Origin: a virus
Strand: one strand, 5' to 3'
IMG/VR virus record: IMGVR_UViG_3300042520_001746
Location: 1-26,928 of that record
Length of the DNA: 26,928 bases
Part shown: in pieces, positions 1-8,162 of the stretch
Layout: each line of letters starts with the position of its first letter
Numbering within the stretch: the stretch's first letter is position 1
The notes under the pieces: model-generated
What the model was told of the DNA's origin: nothing
What the model saw: the letters and a program-made list of their open reading frames with translations, nothing else
Databases searched by the model: none
Translations under genes and position numbers: made by a program

Positions 1-524
1 CCACTTGAACCTGAAGTTCCACTTGAACCTGAAGTTCCACTAGTTCCCGAAGAACCTGATGTTCCGCTAGTTCCTGATGAACCTGAAGTTCCTGAAGTAC
101 CACTAGTTCCTGATGAACCTGATGTTCCGCTAGTTCCTGATGAACCTGAAGTTCCTGAAGTACCACTAGTTCCTGACGAACCTGATGTTCCTGATGTTCC
201 TGATGTTCCACTTGAACCTGAAGTTCCGCTAGTTCCTGACGAACCTGATGTTCCTGATGTTCCTGATGTTCCACTTGAACCTGAAGTTCCACTTGAACCT
301 GAAGTTCCACTAGTTCCTGAAGAACCTGATGTTCCGCTAGTTCCTGATGAACCTGAAGTTCCTGAAGTACCACTAGTTCCTGATGAACCTGATGTTCCGC
401 TAGTTCCTGATGAACCTGAAGTTCCTGAAGTACCACTAGTTCCTGACGAACCTGATGTTCCTGATGTTCCTGATGTTCCACTTGAACCTGAAGTTCCGCT
501 AGTTCCTGACGAACCTGATGTTCC
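1..524 (-). repeat. 254-bp near-perfect direct duplication inside the fibre array
   Basis: Bases 1-254 and 271-524 match with one difference (C at 48, T at 318), which is synonymous because both codons are Ser. The unit offset is 270 bp, exactly 90 codons. Left copy may extend beyond the window. The near-identity across a block much longer than the basic 9-base motif indicates recent duplication or gene conversion rather than ancient divergence. Confidence 0.9.
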
Positions 525-1745
525 GCTAGTTCCTGAAGAACCTGATGTTCCCGATGTTCCACTTGAACCTGAAGTTCCCGATGTTCCACTTGAACCTGAA
601 GTTCCGTTTGTTCCGCTAGTTCCTGACGAACCTGATGTTCCTGATGTTCCTGATGTTCCACTTGAACCTGAAGTTCCGTTTGTTCCGCTAGTTCCTGATG
701 AACCTGAAGTTCCGTTTGTTCCGCTAGTTCCTGACGAACCTGATGTTCCTGATGTTCCACTTGAACCTGAAGTTCCACTAGTTCCTGACGAACCTGATGT
801 TCCTGATGTTCCTGATGTTCCACTTGAACCTGAAGTTCCACTAGTTCCTGACGAACCTGATGTTCCTGATGTTCCACTTGAACCTGAAGTTCCACTTGAA
901 CCTGAAGTTCCACTAGTTCCTGAAGAACCTGATGTTCCGCTAGTTCCTGATGAACCTGAAGTTCCACTAGTTCCTGAAGAACCTGATGTTCCGCTAGTTC
1001 CTGATGAACCTGAAGTACCACTAGTTCCCGAAGAACCTGAAGTACCACTAGTTCCCGAAGAACCTGATGTTCCGCTAGTTCCTGATGTTCCTGAAGTACC
1101 ACTTGAACCTGACGTACCTGAGCTACCTGAAGTACCACTAGTTCCTGATGAACCTGAGCTACCTGAAGTACCACTAGTTCCTGATGAACCTGAAGTTCCT
1201 GAAGTACCACTAGTTCCTGATGAACCTGATGTTCCGCTAGTTCCTGATGAACCTGAAGTTCCGTTTGTTCCGCTAGTTCCTGATGAACCTGAAGTTCCCG
1301 ATGTTCCACTTGAACCTGAAGTTCCGTTTGTTCCGCTAGTTCCTGATGAACCTGATGTTCCGCTAGTTCCTGATGAACCTGAAGTTCCGTTTGTTCCGCT
1401 AGTTCCTGAAGAACCTGATGTTCCGCTAGTTCCTGATGAACCTGAAGTTCCCGATGTTCCACTTGAACCTGAAGTACCGTTTGTTCCTGAGGTTCCTGAT
1501 GAACCTGAAGTACCGTTTGTTCCTGAGGTTCCTGATGAACCTGAAGTTCCGTTTGTTCCGCTAGTTCCTGATGAACCTGAAGTTCCACTAGTTCCTGAGG
1601 TTCCTGAAGAACCATTTGTTCCGCTAGTTCCTGATGAACCACTTGAGCCATTTGTACCTGAAGTTCCTGACGAACCACTTGAGCCATTTGTACCTGAAGT
1701 TCCTGACGAACCACTTGAACCGTTTGTTCCGCTAGTACCTGATGA
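1..1745 (-). repeat. Tandem array coding for Gly-Thr/Ser-Ser/Asn triplets
   Basis: Low-complexity DNA built from 9-base and longer combinations of a few codon triplets, read on the minus strand as GTS, GSS, GTN and similar triplets. The period is always a multiple of three, so the frame of the fibre gene is preserved throughout. Codon choices vary slightly (TCA/AGT/AGC for Ser, ACT/ACG/ACA for Thr), and these variants form higher-order blocks. A short outlying piece of the same array lies at about 1920-1995, on the other side of the Trp/Tyr-rich module. Such tracts are prone to slippage and unequal recombination, so the copy number given here may differ between isolates or be an assembly compromise. 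Confidence 0.95.
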
Positions 1746-2858
1746 ACCGCTTGTTCCACCAGCAACCATAACTTCCCAATCAGGGTTAGAGTCAGGTGCC
1801 GCTTGTCCTGCAGATATAGGTACTAATGCAACATATGTTATATTATTATAAGAAACAACATCATTTACACCGTAAGCCGTTAAATTTGACCAACCACCTA
1901 ACCAATTAAATCCAAATCCTGAAGTTCCTGATGAACCACTTGAACCGTTTGTTCCGCTAGTTCCTGAAGTTCCTGATGAACCTGAAGTTCCTGTGGTTCC
2001 TGTAACAGTTACCGAAATATTTCCACCACTATCATCAGTTACAGATGCATTTGTGAATGTAATACCAGTAACATTTGAAACAATATTTGTTCCGTCACCA
2101 ACTTGGAGAGGACTACCTCCACCACCACTTGTAAACCCTGTAATTAAAACATTTGAACCATCACTATTATTTAGTGTCAATTCTCCCAATCCACTATTGT
2201 AAGTTCCACCTGTTACAGTACCTGTAAATCCTGTTATTGATAAAGTACCACCTGTATTATTATAAAGTTCTAAAGTTGTTGACGCAGAAAAATATGTACC
2301 ACCCGTAATTTCGGTATCTGTACCATAAAAGACTCTCCATCTTGCATTATTTCTTGTTACACCACTAACACCTTCAATTGTTGACCCTGTCCAAGCATTA
2401 ATAAAGTTTATACCCGCTTCAGAACGGTCATTAACAGTTGTTGTATAAGTTGTTTGAGTTTTAGCCGAATTACCTGTCAAACCAGAAAGAGCATCCCACA
2501 AATCTTCATAGTTTGGTATGGTATATTGATAAACAGTATCTGTTTCTTGTACAAAAACTTGCATACCAAGTCTTCTACGTCCTGATGAAATATTATCAGA
2601 ATTTAACGTTAGAATATCTCTAGAAAACGCAGTACCAAGACCCTTTGTAAATTGAATTGGTATTGTATTTCCCGAATAATTTACAGGTCCAGATACAGTT
2701 CCACCTAGTGTCCACTCTAAATCTGTGAGGTAATAAACCTCCATATAACCACCTGTTTGTAAAACAGAGAAATTGGTACCAAAAGTTGATGTTCTAGCAA
2801 CACTCTCGGAGCCAGATAATTGAGAGCTCGTTATTGGGTTTCTATATTGGAATGCCAT
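1..2858 (-). CDS. Giant collagen-like (Gly-X-Y) tail-fibre protein, 3' end cut by the window
   Basis: The reading frame opens at ATG 2858 (MAFQYRNPITSSQ...) and stays open to base 1, giving 952 whole codons without a stop, so the C-terminus lies outside the window. Residues 1 to about 285 form a non-repetitive N-terminal head rich in Thr, Gly and Ser, likely the virion-attachment part, and include a GGTYNSGLGELTL-type stretch of a kind common in phage fibre proteins. A short run of Gly-Thr-Ser triplets follows, then a Trp/Tyr-rich module (about residues 313-366), then about 580 residues of Gly-X-Y triplets with X mostly Thr or Ser and Y Ser or Asn. Gly every third residue suggests a collagen-like rod, although proline is absent, so thermal stability would have to come from elsewhere. 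Position at the end of the structural cluster, after other repeat-rich proteins, supports a host-contact fibre. The receptor-binding tip is not visible. A TATTTAT box lies 11 nt before the start; no Shine-Dalgarno is seen. Confidence 0.85.
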   Translation of the reverse strand, partial: MAFQYRNPITSSQLSGSESVARTSTFGTNFSVLQTGGYMEVYYLTDLEWTLGGTVSGPVNYSGNTIPIQFTKGLGTAFSRDILTLNSDNISSGRRRLGMQVFVQETDTVYQYTIPNYEDLWDALSGLTGNSAKTQTTYTTTVNDRSEAGINFINAWTGSTIEGVSGVTRNNARWRVFYGTDTEITGGTYFSASTTLELYNNTGGTLSITGFTGTVTGGTYNSGLGELTLNNSDGSNVLITGFTSGGGGSPLQVGDGTNIVSNVTGITFTNASVTDDSGGNISVTVTGTTGTSGSSGTSGTSGTNGSSGSSGTSGFGFNWLGGWSNLTAYGVNDVVSYNNITYVALVPISAGQAAPDSNPDWEVMVAGGTSGSSGTSGTNGSSGSSGTSGTNGSSGSSGTSGTNGSSGSSGTSGTNGSSGTSGTSGTSGSSGTSGTNGTSGSSGTSGTNGTSGSSGTSGTNGTSGSSGTSGTSGSSGTSGTSGSSGTSGTNGTSGSSGTSGTSGSSGTSGTNGTSGSSGTSGTSGSSGTSGTNGTSGSSGTSGTSGSSGTSGTSGTSGSSGTSGTSGSSGSSGTSGTSGSSGTSGSSGTSGTSGTSGTSGSSGTSGTSGSSGTSGTSGSSGTSGTSGSSGTSGTSGSSGTSGTSGSSGTSGTSGSSGTSGSSGTSGTSGSSGTSGTSGSSGTSGTSGTSGSSGTSGTSGSSGTSGTSGSSGTSGTNGTSGSSGTSGTNGTSGSSGTSGTSGTSGSSGTSGTNGTSGSSGTSGTSGSSGTSGTSGSSGTSGTSGSSGTSGTSGSSGTSGTSGTSGSSGTSGTSGTSGSSGTSGTSGSSGTSGTSGTSGSSGTSGTSGSSGTSGTSGSSGTSGSSGTSGTSGTSGSSGTSGTSGSSGTSGTSGTSGSSGTSGTSGTSGSSGTSGTSGSSGTSGTSGTSGSSGTSGTSGSSGTSGTSGSSGTSGSS
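1761..1922 (-). other. CBM5/12-like Trp/Tyr-rich module embedded in the fibre
   Basis: Between the short and the long Gly-X-Y arrays the fibre frame encodes about 54 non-repetitive residues containing W..LTAYGVNDVVSYNNITYVAL and ending P.SNPDWEVM. The spacing of aromatic residues (W-x(n)-Y-x-x-x-D-V-V-x-Y-x-x-x-x-Y, then P-x-x-N-x-x-W) matches the small chitin/cellulose-binding fold of carbohydrate-binding module families 5/12, often found in phage tail fibres. Sugar binding is inferred from this pattern only. It interrupts the rod like a bead, so it could be a side-binding module. Confidence 0.6.
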
Positions 2859-2864
2859 TTTTTT

Positions 2865-2878
2865 TATTTATAAATAGT
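2865..2878 (-). promoter_or_regulatory. TATTTAT box, candidate promoter of the fibre gene
   Basis: The coding strand reads ACTATTTATAAATA, ending a few bases before an A-run and the ATG at 2858. The core ACTATTTAT (2870-2878) is the same as at 12063-12071 and 20873-20881. The 46-bp gap between genes also contains the self-complementary TATTTATAAATA and no Shine-Dalgarno. Promoter function is inferred from recurrence only. Confidence 0.4.
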
Positions 2879-2904
2879 AAATTTTTTATCAATTAATATT
2901 AATT

Positions 2905-4473
2905 TTATGTTTTTGTATCACCTTTGAAGTATAGTGATTGTGTGAGCGGCGTTGAAGGTGGTTGTTCCGCAAATGAACTTAACCATAATACCCTATAAAC
3001 ACCGGCAGGAATTGCCGCTCCTGAAGTAACCGTAACGTTTATTGTGGACAACAATGGGTCAGGTGGTCCATCATTTAAAAGATTAGTTGCACAAGCCGAA
3101 CCTGAACCAATATCTACAGTCATGTTGTTCATAACTCCACCAACACCCGCTAAAGGAATCCACATTGAGTAGAAATATTGAACATTAGGGTTAACTTGTG
3201 ATGTGGTAACCTGAATGGTTCCAAAAGTATATTGATTTTGAGAACATCCAAACGAGTCTGTTCCAGAACCTGAGGCCTGACGTATAAATGAACTAAATGA
3301 AGTTACAGATGTTAAGAAATTATTTTGTGGTGTAGTCCATCCTGGGAAGTGAACATAAGCATCTAAATTACTATTATAATTAGATGTACCAGGTGTACCA
3401 GTATTCCAATACCCATACCAACTAGCTCCAGCCCCAACCATGTAATTTCCTAAACTTGTACTTGAATTTACGTCTTGAGGTTCGGGGAATAGATATCCCG
3501 AGTATGCCGGTAAACTTGGAGTCACCGTTGGTGTTACCGTCGGTGTAGGGGTGACACTTGAAGTTATTGTAGGTGTCGGTGTAACCGTTTTTGTTGGGGT
3601 AATTGACGGTGTCGGTGTAACCGTTTTTGTTGGTGTTACTGATGGAGTAATAGTTGGTGTTACTGATGGAGATACAGTAATACTTGGTGTTACTGTTTTT
3701 GTTGGGGTAATTGTTGGTGTAACTGAAGGAGTTTGAGTAACTGATGGAGTTACCGTTGGTGTAATTGTATTAGTTGGGGTAATTGTTGGCGTTAATGTTG
3801 GAGTTGGAGTAATTGTACTTGTTTGGGTAGGTGTAATTGTTGGTGTTAACGAAGGCGTAATAGATGGTGTTATCGAAGGAGTGGGTGTGGTTGTTGGGGT
3901 ATTTGTTGGTGTAATAGATGGTGTATTTGTTGGAGTATATGTTGGGGTTGAAGTTACTGTTGGTGTTACAGTCTCTGTTGGTGTTACAGTCGGAGTTTGT
4001 GTTACAGTCGGAGTTTGTGTAGGTGTTTGTGTTGGAGATTCTGTTGGAGTTTGTGTAGGTGTTTGTGTAACGGTTGGTGTGTTTGTTGCGGTTAATGATG
4101 GTGTGTTTGTGGTTGTTGGGGTAACCGAAACAGAAACCGTAATAGATGGTGTAACAGATGGAGTTGTTGTTGGAGTTTGTGTAGGTGTTTGTGTAACGGT
4201 TGGTGTGGGAGTTACACTAGGTGTTGGGGTTGGTGTTGGATTTATATCACCAAAACAAATGGTGACACCATTTATCATTTCATTCCTTGTTACCGAAGTA
4301 TAAATTGCTGTAGTCCCTGTAGAGCCTGTATAAACATCAAAAGGCCCTACCGCATTTGATTCTGCAGGGATTCTTACTATAAAACATTGGTTTCCAGTTA
4401 CCTCTACCTGTTGTTCAACAGAGGTATCACATCCCGTGGCTGTATTTACTACAATTATTGACTCTAACGACAT
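2905..4473 (-). CDS. Virion protein with long Thr-Pro repeat stalk
   Basis: 522 residues in three parts. Residues 1-77 are a small globular head with four cysteines (positions 15, 30, 73 visible in CDTS, QCF, ICFG contexts and no second CxxC). Residues about 78-320 are nearly pure Thr-Pro repeats with Val, Ser, Ile, Gln and Asn at the variable positions ([13 protein letters not shown] style). The remaining C-terminal part, starting near [12 protein letters not shown], is a Gly/Ser/aromatic-rich domain typical of fibre tips. Thr-Pro tracts form stiff extended stalks and are common O-glycosylation targets in Bacteroidota; both points are inference here. It sits between the 122-residue protein and the collagen-like fibre with its own leader and TATTTAT box, so it may form a separate transcription unit. 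A short fibre or decoration protein is the likely role; no specific family is recognised. Confidence 0.75.
   Translation of the reverse strand: MSLESIIVVNTATGCDTSVEQQVEVTGNQCFIVRIPAESNAVGPFDVYTGSTGTTAIYTSVTRNEMINGVTICFGDINPTPTPTPSVTPTPTVTQTPTQTPTTTPSVTPSITVSVSVTPTTTNTPSLTATNTPTVTQTPTQTPTESPTQTPTQTPTVTQTPTVTPTETVTPTVTSTPTYTPTNTPSITPTNTPTTTPTPSITPSITPSLTPTITPTQTSTITPTPTLTPTITPTNTITPTVTPSVTQTPSVTPTITPTKTVTPSITVSPSVTPTITPSVTPTKTVTPTPSITPTKTVTPTPTITSSVTPTPTVTPTVTPSLPAYSGYLFPEPQDVNSSTSLGNYMVGAGASWYGYWNTGTPGTSNYNSNLDAYVHFPGWTTPQNNFLTSVTSFSSFIRQASGSGTDSFGCSQNQYTFGTIQVTTSQVNPNVQYFYSMWIPLAGVGGVMNNMTVDIGSGSACATNLLNDGPPDPLLSTINVTVTSGAAIPAGVYRVLWLSSFAEQPPSTPLTQSLYFKGDTKT
3515..4242 (-). repeat. Thr-Pro codon repeat tract
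   Basis: About 243 codons of ACN-CCN-ACN-NNN periodic sequence on the minus strand. Six-base and twelve-base periods predominate. The opposite strand reads as Gly-Val repeats and stays open by periodicity alone, which produces spurious plus-strand reading frames here. A shorter relative (about 7019-7154) occurs in the neighbouring 1088-residue protein. Confidence 0.9.
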
Positions 4474-4481
4474 TGTGTTTT

Positions 4482-4517
4482 AACAATAAATACAAGGACT
4501 AACACCTTTTTATTGTT
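4482..4517 (-). terminator. Inverted repeat between genes, possible terminator or leader hairpin
   Basis: A 9-bp perfect stem (AACAATAAA with TTTATTGTT) encloses a second 4-bp stem (AAGG/CCTT), a 3-nt bulge and a 7-nt loop. It lies in the 57-bp gap after the 122-residue gene and contains the TATTTAT box of the next gene. It is not followed by a T-run on the coding strand, so intrinsic termination would be weak. It could instead be an mRNA end-protection or leader structure. Confidence 0.4.
4484..4493 (-). promoter_or_regulatory. TATTTAT box before the Thr-Pro repeat gene
   Basis: Coding strand reads GTATTTATTG, with the core ending 12 nt before ATG 4473. It differs from the ACTATTTAT copies at the first positions only. 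It overlaps the stem of the 4482-4517 hairpin, so an RNA hairpin and a promoter would share the bases. Confidence 0.35.
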
Positions 4518-4530
4518 GAAATTAATTTAA

Positions 4531-4899
4531 TTAAATAATTAAAGTCAACGAAGTTTCAGGTAGACAAGTTGCTACGTCTGCAGAAAGGTCAAAAATACAC
4601 TCCGCATCTGTTACTGATATATTAACAACACATGATTCCAACTGAACAGATATGTCAAAACCACAACCTTGAGTACAATCTAAAATGACAAATTTCTCAC
4701 ACCCGTTATTGTCAACAAGTTTGAGCATGATTGCAGGTGCAGTGTTGAATAACGATGGTGGATAGAACCTTGCCGCGGGTGGTATTACAGATGTATTTGT
4801 TATAGTACCAATCAAACTTTGATTATTACCATATACATCAGCAACATATACTAAAATTGGGGTTGCCCCTGAAACCGCTTCTATTCTAACTTGGTTCAT
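4531..4899 (-). CDS. Small Cys-containing structural protein of unknown function
   Basis: 122 residues starting MNQVRIEAVSGATP. The start codon overlaps the stop of the 1088-residue gene as ATGA (4896-4899), so the two are probably translationally coupled. The first 75 residues look like a compact beta-rich domain (alternating hydrophobic and polar residues, then LVDNNGCEKFVILDC). The second half contains seven cysteines in CxxxC-like spacing and ends in hydrophobic residues (TSLTLII). No signal peptide is seen. Coupling to the SprB-repeat protein suggests it is an accessory virion protein or assembly factor for it. No family recognised. Confidence 0.65.
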   Translation of the reverse strand: MNQVRIEAVSGATPILVYVADVYGNNQSLIGTITNTSVIPPAARFYPPSLFNTAPAIMLKLVDNNGCEKFVILDCTQGCGFDISVQLESCVVNISVTDAECIFDLSADVATCLPETSLTLII

Positions 4900-7800
4900 G
4901 ATAGACAGTCAATATCGTAAACAATAATTAGTTCAACAATAACTTCTTGTGTGGAAATATTATTTCCAGGATTTGATTTTATTGTGATTTGATTTGTTGT
5001 TGGATTAATAGTTACACTTACAATTCCTGAAATACTTAGTAACATACTTTGAATGGTATTATACCACAAGTTGTCACTTGGAACATCCACCAAAGTTGTA
5101 CCTGTATAGAAGGTATTTGTTAATACTGTATTCTGTGGTTGTATCTGAACGTTAGCTGTATACAAAGCCTGAGTTAAAATACAATCAGTATTCCCTGAAG
5201 TTAAATCATAAAACCCATCTACCAAGATTTGATTGATTCCGCATTTTGTTGGTGATATAATATCAAACAAATCTGAACCCATGGTGTAACTTTGAACCGA
5301 CGCATAAACTTTATTACAGTCTATGGTGGTTTGTCTTGCCAAGGAACATCCGTTTGAATCTTCAACGATTAAACTATACGTCCCCCCCGTTAAACCAGAT
5401 ATAGAAATCTGTTGTGGGTTACCCACCACATTATCTGACCAATAGAAATTAAATGGTGGAACACCACTTGAGATAAAGGCTGTTATTGTACCTTGACTTC
5501 CTGTTCCACAAGATGTGGAATATAATGAGAAATCAACTGAAGGTGTTGAACCAACGTAAAACGCTTTTGTTATTGCACATGCCGCTCCGTCAGTAACAGT
5601 AACCGTGTGTTGACCAACAGAGATGTTATTAAATGTAACAGAAGATAGTATTGTGTCGGTAATTTGTTGAATACCATCAATAGAATAAGTTAACGGTTCT
5701 TGATATCCACTACCAACATAAATGTCCACTTGTCCAAACGAATTATTACATGTTGAATCATTAACACCCAAGGTTACGTCAAACTTATCTTGAGTTAGAA
5801 TTGTAATTTCTTGAGAATACAGACATCCCCCATTGTCTTCAACAAATACGGAGTAGGTTCCACCCGATAGATTTGAGAAAACTTCTTGAGTTTGATTACT
5901 TGTTACAATATCAGAATTACCATCGGGGTCAACCAATGTAATTGTAAACGGAGTAACACCACCAACGATGTTTACCGTGATTTTTCCATCGGTGAGAGAA
6001 CAAAAAGAATTTTCTGTTGTTATATTAACAGATTCAATACCATAAGAACTATTCAGGGTTGTTGATGCCACGAACTTACAAAGTGCGGCATCGGTAACTT
6101 GAATCTGATATTGTCCATTACTTAATCCCGACAATACAAAGGTATCAGAATAACTAATTTCTACTGTTCCTGTAGATGCCGAATAATAATACGGAACAGT
6201 TCCACCTGTGATTAAGAACGTAAGGGTTCCGTTGTTGTTAAAACACGTTGGGTTAATCGCAGTAATTGAACCCAATCCAACAGGAGCTAAGTTAACAATC
6301 TCAGCGGTCTCCGTTTTTTTACATCCATAAAAATCCGTAACTTCAACAGAATAAACACCCGCAGTTAGACCTGAAATACTTGATGATAAACTACCATTAC
6401 TCCATAGATAAGAATACGGTGGTGTTCCCGTCTGACCTGTTACATACAACTTACCAATGTTTCCTGTACCACAAGAAGCATTTGGTACCACATACAATCC
6501 AAAGTCCAACTGTGTGGAATCTTCAACAATAAATGTTTGGCTAGTCCCTTCTCCACCACCACCATCGGTTGCAACAACATAGTAAGTTCCCGCAGACAAC
6601 GAAGTGAAAATAACCTGTCCTGTGTTGGAATCTATCTGATTGATGATTTCATCACCGATGTTGTATAAATTATATGTTACAACCGAGAACGATGAATCCG
6701 ATGTTGCGGTTATTGAACCATTGTCCAATCCGCACGTTGTCGGTTCAACACCCAAGATTGAAACACACAAACAACCCGAAACCGTGATGTTAATATAAAA
6801 CTCATTGTTGACAGGAACCGTTGAATCGTTAGCTCTTACATTATAAACACCAGGTGGTAATCCTGTTTTATAATCCCCCAATCCTAATTCAGGGTCAAAC
6901 CAATCAAAAGTATATGGCGAAATCCCACCACTAGCCGTTATTAACACAGCTCCTAACCCTGTCTGACAAGCTCCCGTAACATTTAAGAAATAATCAAAAA
7001 CACCACCATTACCAAAAGCACCTGTTGATGGTGTAACTGTTGGAGTTACTGTCGGTGTAGGTGTTTTAGTTTGTGTCGGTGTTGGGCTCGGAGAAGCGTT
7101 TGGCGTTATTGTTGGAGTCGGAGTTGTTGTTGGGGTTGTTGTTGGAGTTGGACTTGGACATGAAGGACAACTACCTGAATCATCACAACCTGCCGTTAAG
7201 AAATATGAAAAAGTTGGATTACTATCAATGTATAGTGTATCGCCAGTAAATCCTGTTGTTGCAGTTGCGCACCCAACATAAGAACCACCAACACCGTAAT
7301 AACTTATTGAAAATGTACTATTGTCAACATAATCGGTCGACATCTCAACATCACCTCGTCTAAAACTAAACGTAGAACCGTCACAACAATCGGTAAATGT
7401 ATAAACACATTCAGTAGTATTAGACTCTGTACAAGCTCCACACGCTCCTTGTGACACATCATTAGTGTAAGGACTAATAAATGTTTGTACTGGTGTATTA
7501 AAAGAATTTGTACCCAAGTAAGCATAACACAATCCATCACCACTATAAACAACAGATGATATTGCAATTTGGAATGCTGCAGTATTAACTTCAAATGTTT
7601 TATAAACCGGGTCAGGGTCAGATAATCCAAAACAACAACTTACAAAGTATTTATTAGCATATGTTGGACAAGGGTAACTACTTTCACATACTGCGCAGTT
7701 ATCAAAACCAATCATGTAGTTATCACCACCACTACCACTTAAACTTGTAATCTCCCAACACTCACCGTTGATAGCAATTGCCTGACCAACAGATGCTGTT

Positions 7801-8162
7801 GATGGGACATTTACATCTAAAGTTGTTACCTCATCACAACAACTTGTCAATATTGCAGGTACAAAAGTTGCCGGAGGTATAATACACCCACCACCATGTT
7901 CAAATGTACAAGCATCACAATCTGTACCCAAACCCCCTGAATAACTTGTAAAACTATTACTTAACGTATAAGTAAGAACACCACCAGTATGAGTACTGAA
8001 AGCCTCCCAACACAATGTACCATAAGTTCCATCTGTTGTTGTGTATGTTTCTCCCACAACAAAGGTACTATTTGAGGTACCGTTTACAGTAGGTGTACAA
8101 GGTTGAATGACGATTGTCGGGTCAGTACAACAACGAAGATAAAAGAAATTACTACAAGCCAT
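4896..8162 (-). CDS. Cys-rich, SprB-repeat adhesin-like virion protein
   Basis: 1088 residues, multi-domain. Residues 1-335 contain four tandem Cys-rich modules, each with a CC pair, a later CW/CY (or single Cys) and a CxxC. Residues about 337-381 are a Thr-Pro linker. Residues about 392-946 carry roughly seven SprB-like repeats of about 80 residues, each ending in a GLTAGVYSVEVTDFYGC-type strand; this is the repeat of the Flavobacterium gliding adhesin SprB and other Bacteroidota surface proteins. The last 90 residues (999-1088) resemble the C-terminus of the upstream 991-residue protein. No signal peptide is visible, as expected for a virion component. The start is fixed by a TAATG overlap with the 991-residue gene. 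Likely role: tail spike or long fibre making host contact; the repeat class is well supported, the role is inferred. Confidence 0.8.
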   Translation of the reverse strand: MACSNFFYLRCCTDPTIVIQPCTPTVNGTSNSTFVVGETYTTTDGTYGTLCWEAFSTHTGGVLTYTLSNSFTSYSGGLGTDCDACTFEHGGGCIIPPATFVPAILTSCCDEVTTLDVNVPSTASVGQAIAINGECWEITSLSGSGGDNYMIGFDNCAVCESSYPCPTYANKYFVSCCFGLSDPDPVYKTFEVNTAAFQIAISSVVYSGDGLCYAYLGTNSFNTPVQTFISPYTNDVSQGACGACTESNTTECVYTFTDCCDGSTFSFRRGDVEMSTDYVDNSTFSISYYGVGGSYVGCATATTGFTGDTLYIDSNPTFSYFLTAGCDDSGSCPSCPSPTPTTTPTTTPTPTITPNASPSPTPTQTKTPTPTVTPTVTPSTGAFGNGGVFDYFLNVTGACQTGLGAVLITASGGISPYTFDWFDPELGLGDYKTGLPPGVYNVRANDSTVPVNNEFYINITVSGCLCVSILGVEPTTCGLDNGSITATSDSSFSVVTYNLYNIGDEIINQIDSNTGQVIFTSLSAGTYYVVATDGGGGEGTSQTFIVEDSTQLDFGLYVVPNASCGTGNIGKLYVTGQTGTPPYSYLWSNGSLSSSISGLTAGVYSVEVTDFYGCKKTETAEIVNLAPVGLGSITAINPTCFNNNGTLTFLITGGTVPYYYSASTGTVEISYSDTFVLSGLSNGQYQIQVTDAALCKFVASTTLNSSYGIESVNITTENSFCSLTDGKITVNIVGGVTPFTITLVDPDGNSDIVTSNQTQEVFSNLSGGTYSVFVEDNGGCLYSQEITILTQDKFDVTLGVNDSTCNNSFGQVDIYVGSGYQEPLTYSIDGIQQITDTILSSVTFNNISVGQHTVTVTDGAACAITKAFYVGSTPSVDFSLYSTSCGTGSQGTITAFISSGVPPFNFYWSDNVVGNPQQISISGLTGGTYSLIVEDSNGCSLARQTTIDCNKVYASVQSYTMGSDLFDIISPTKCGINQILVDGFYDLTSGNTDCILTQALYTANVQIQPQNTVLTNTFYTGTTLVDVPSDNLWYNTIQSMLLSISGIVSVTINPTTNQITIKSNPGNNISTQEVIVELIIVYDIDCLS
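5322..6990 (-). repeat. About seven SprB-like repeats
   Basis: Protein-level tandem repeats, divergent at DNA level. Recurrent features are an opening C-x-x-x-x-G-x-I/L, a GG-x-x-PY/PF-x-Y-W core and a closing L-x-x-G-x-Y-x-V-x-V-x-D-x-x-x-C. Examples are the units with GTPPYSYLWSNG and GVPPFNFYWSDN. Divergence among units means they are not a recent DNA amplification, unlike the Gly-X-Y array. Confidence 0.75.
7157..8162 (-). other. Four tandem Cys-rich modules
   Basis: In the N-terminal third of the 1088-residue protein, CC pairs fall at residues 11-12, 108-109, 176-177 and 259-260. They are followed by a CW, CW, CY and single C at 51, 135, 212 and 298, and by CxxC pairs at 82/85, 156/159, 241/244 and 332/335. 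The repeated order CC...C(W/Y)...CxxC shows four copies of one domain of 68-97 residues. Disulfide or metal cross-linking is inferred. I do not recognise a named family. Confidence 0.7.

Noticed and set aside
1-1745. CRISPR-like or satellite repeat array
   Set aside because: No constant repeat with unique spacers; the units are multiples of three and translate into one uninterrupted Gly-X-Y protein.
1993-2202. Plus-strand 69-codon reading frame
   Set aside because: Lies antisense within the fibre head domain, has no leader signal and no recognisable protein features.
3551-4303. Plus-strand reading frames coding Gly-Val repeats
   Set aside because: They are the complement of the Thr-Pro codon repeat; periodicity keeps the opposite frame free of stops. 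The minus-strand protein has globular ends and fits the gene order.
4896-8162. Diversity-generating retroelement variable protein
   Set aside because: No reverse transcriptase, template repeat or adenine-biased variable region is visible in the window; repeats are divergent domains.
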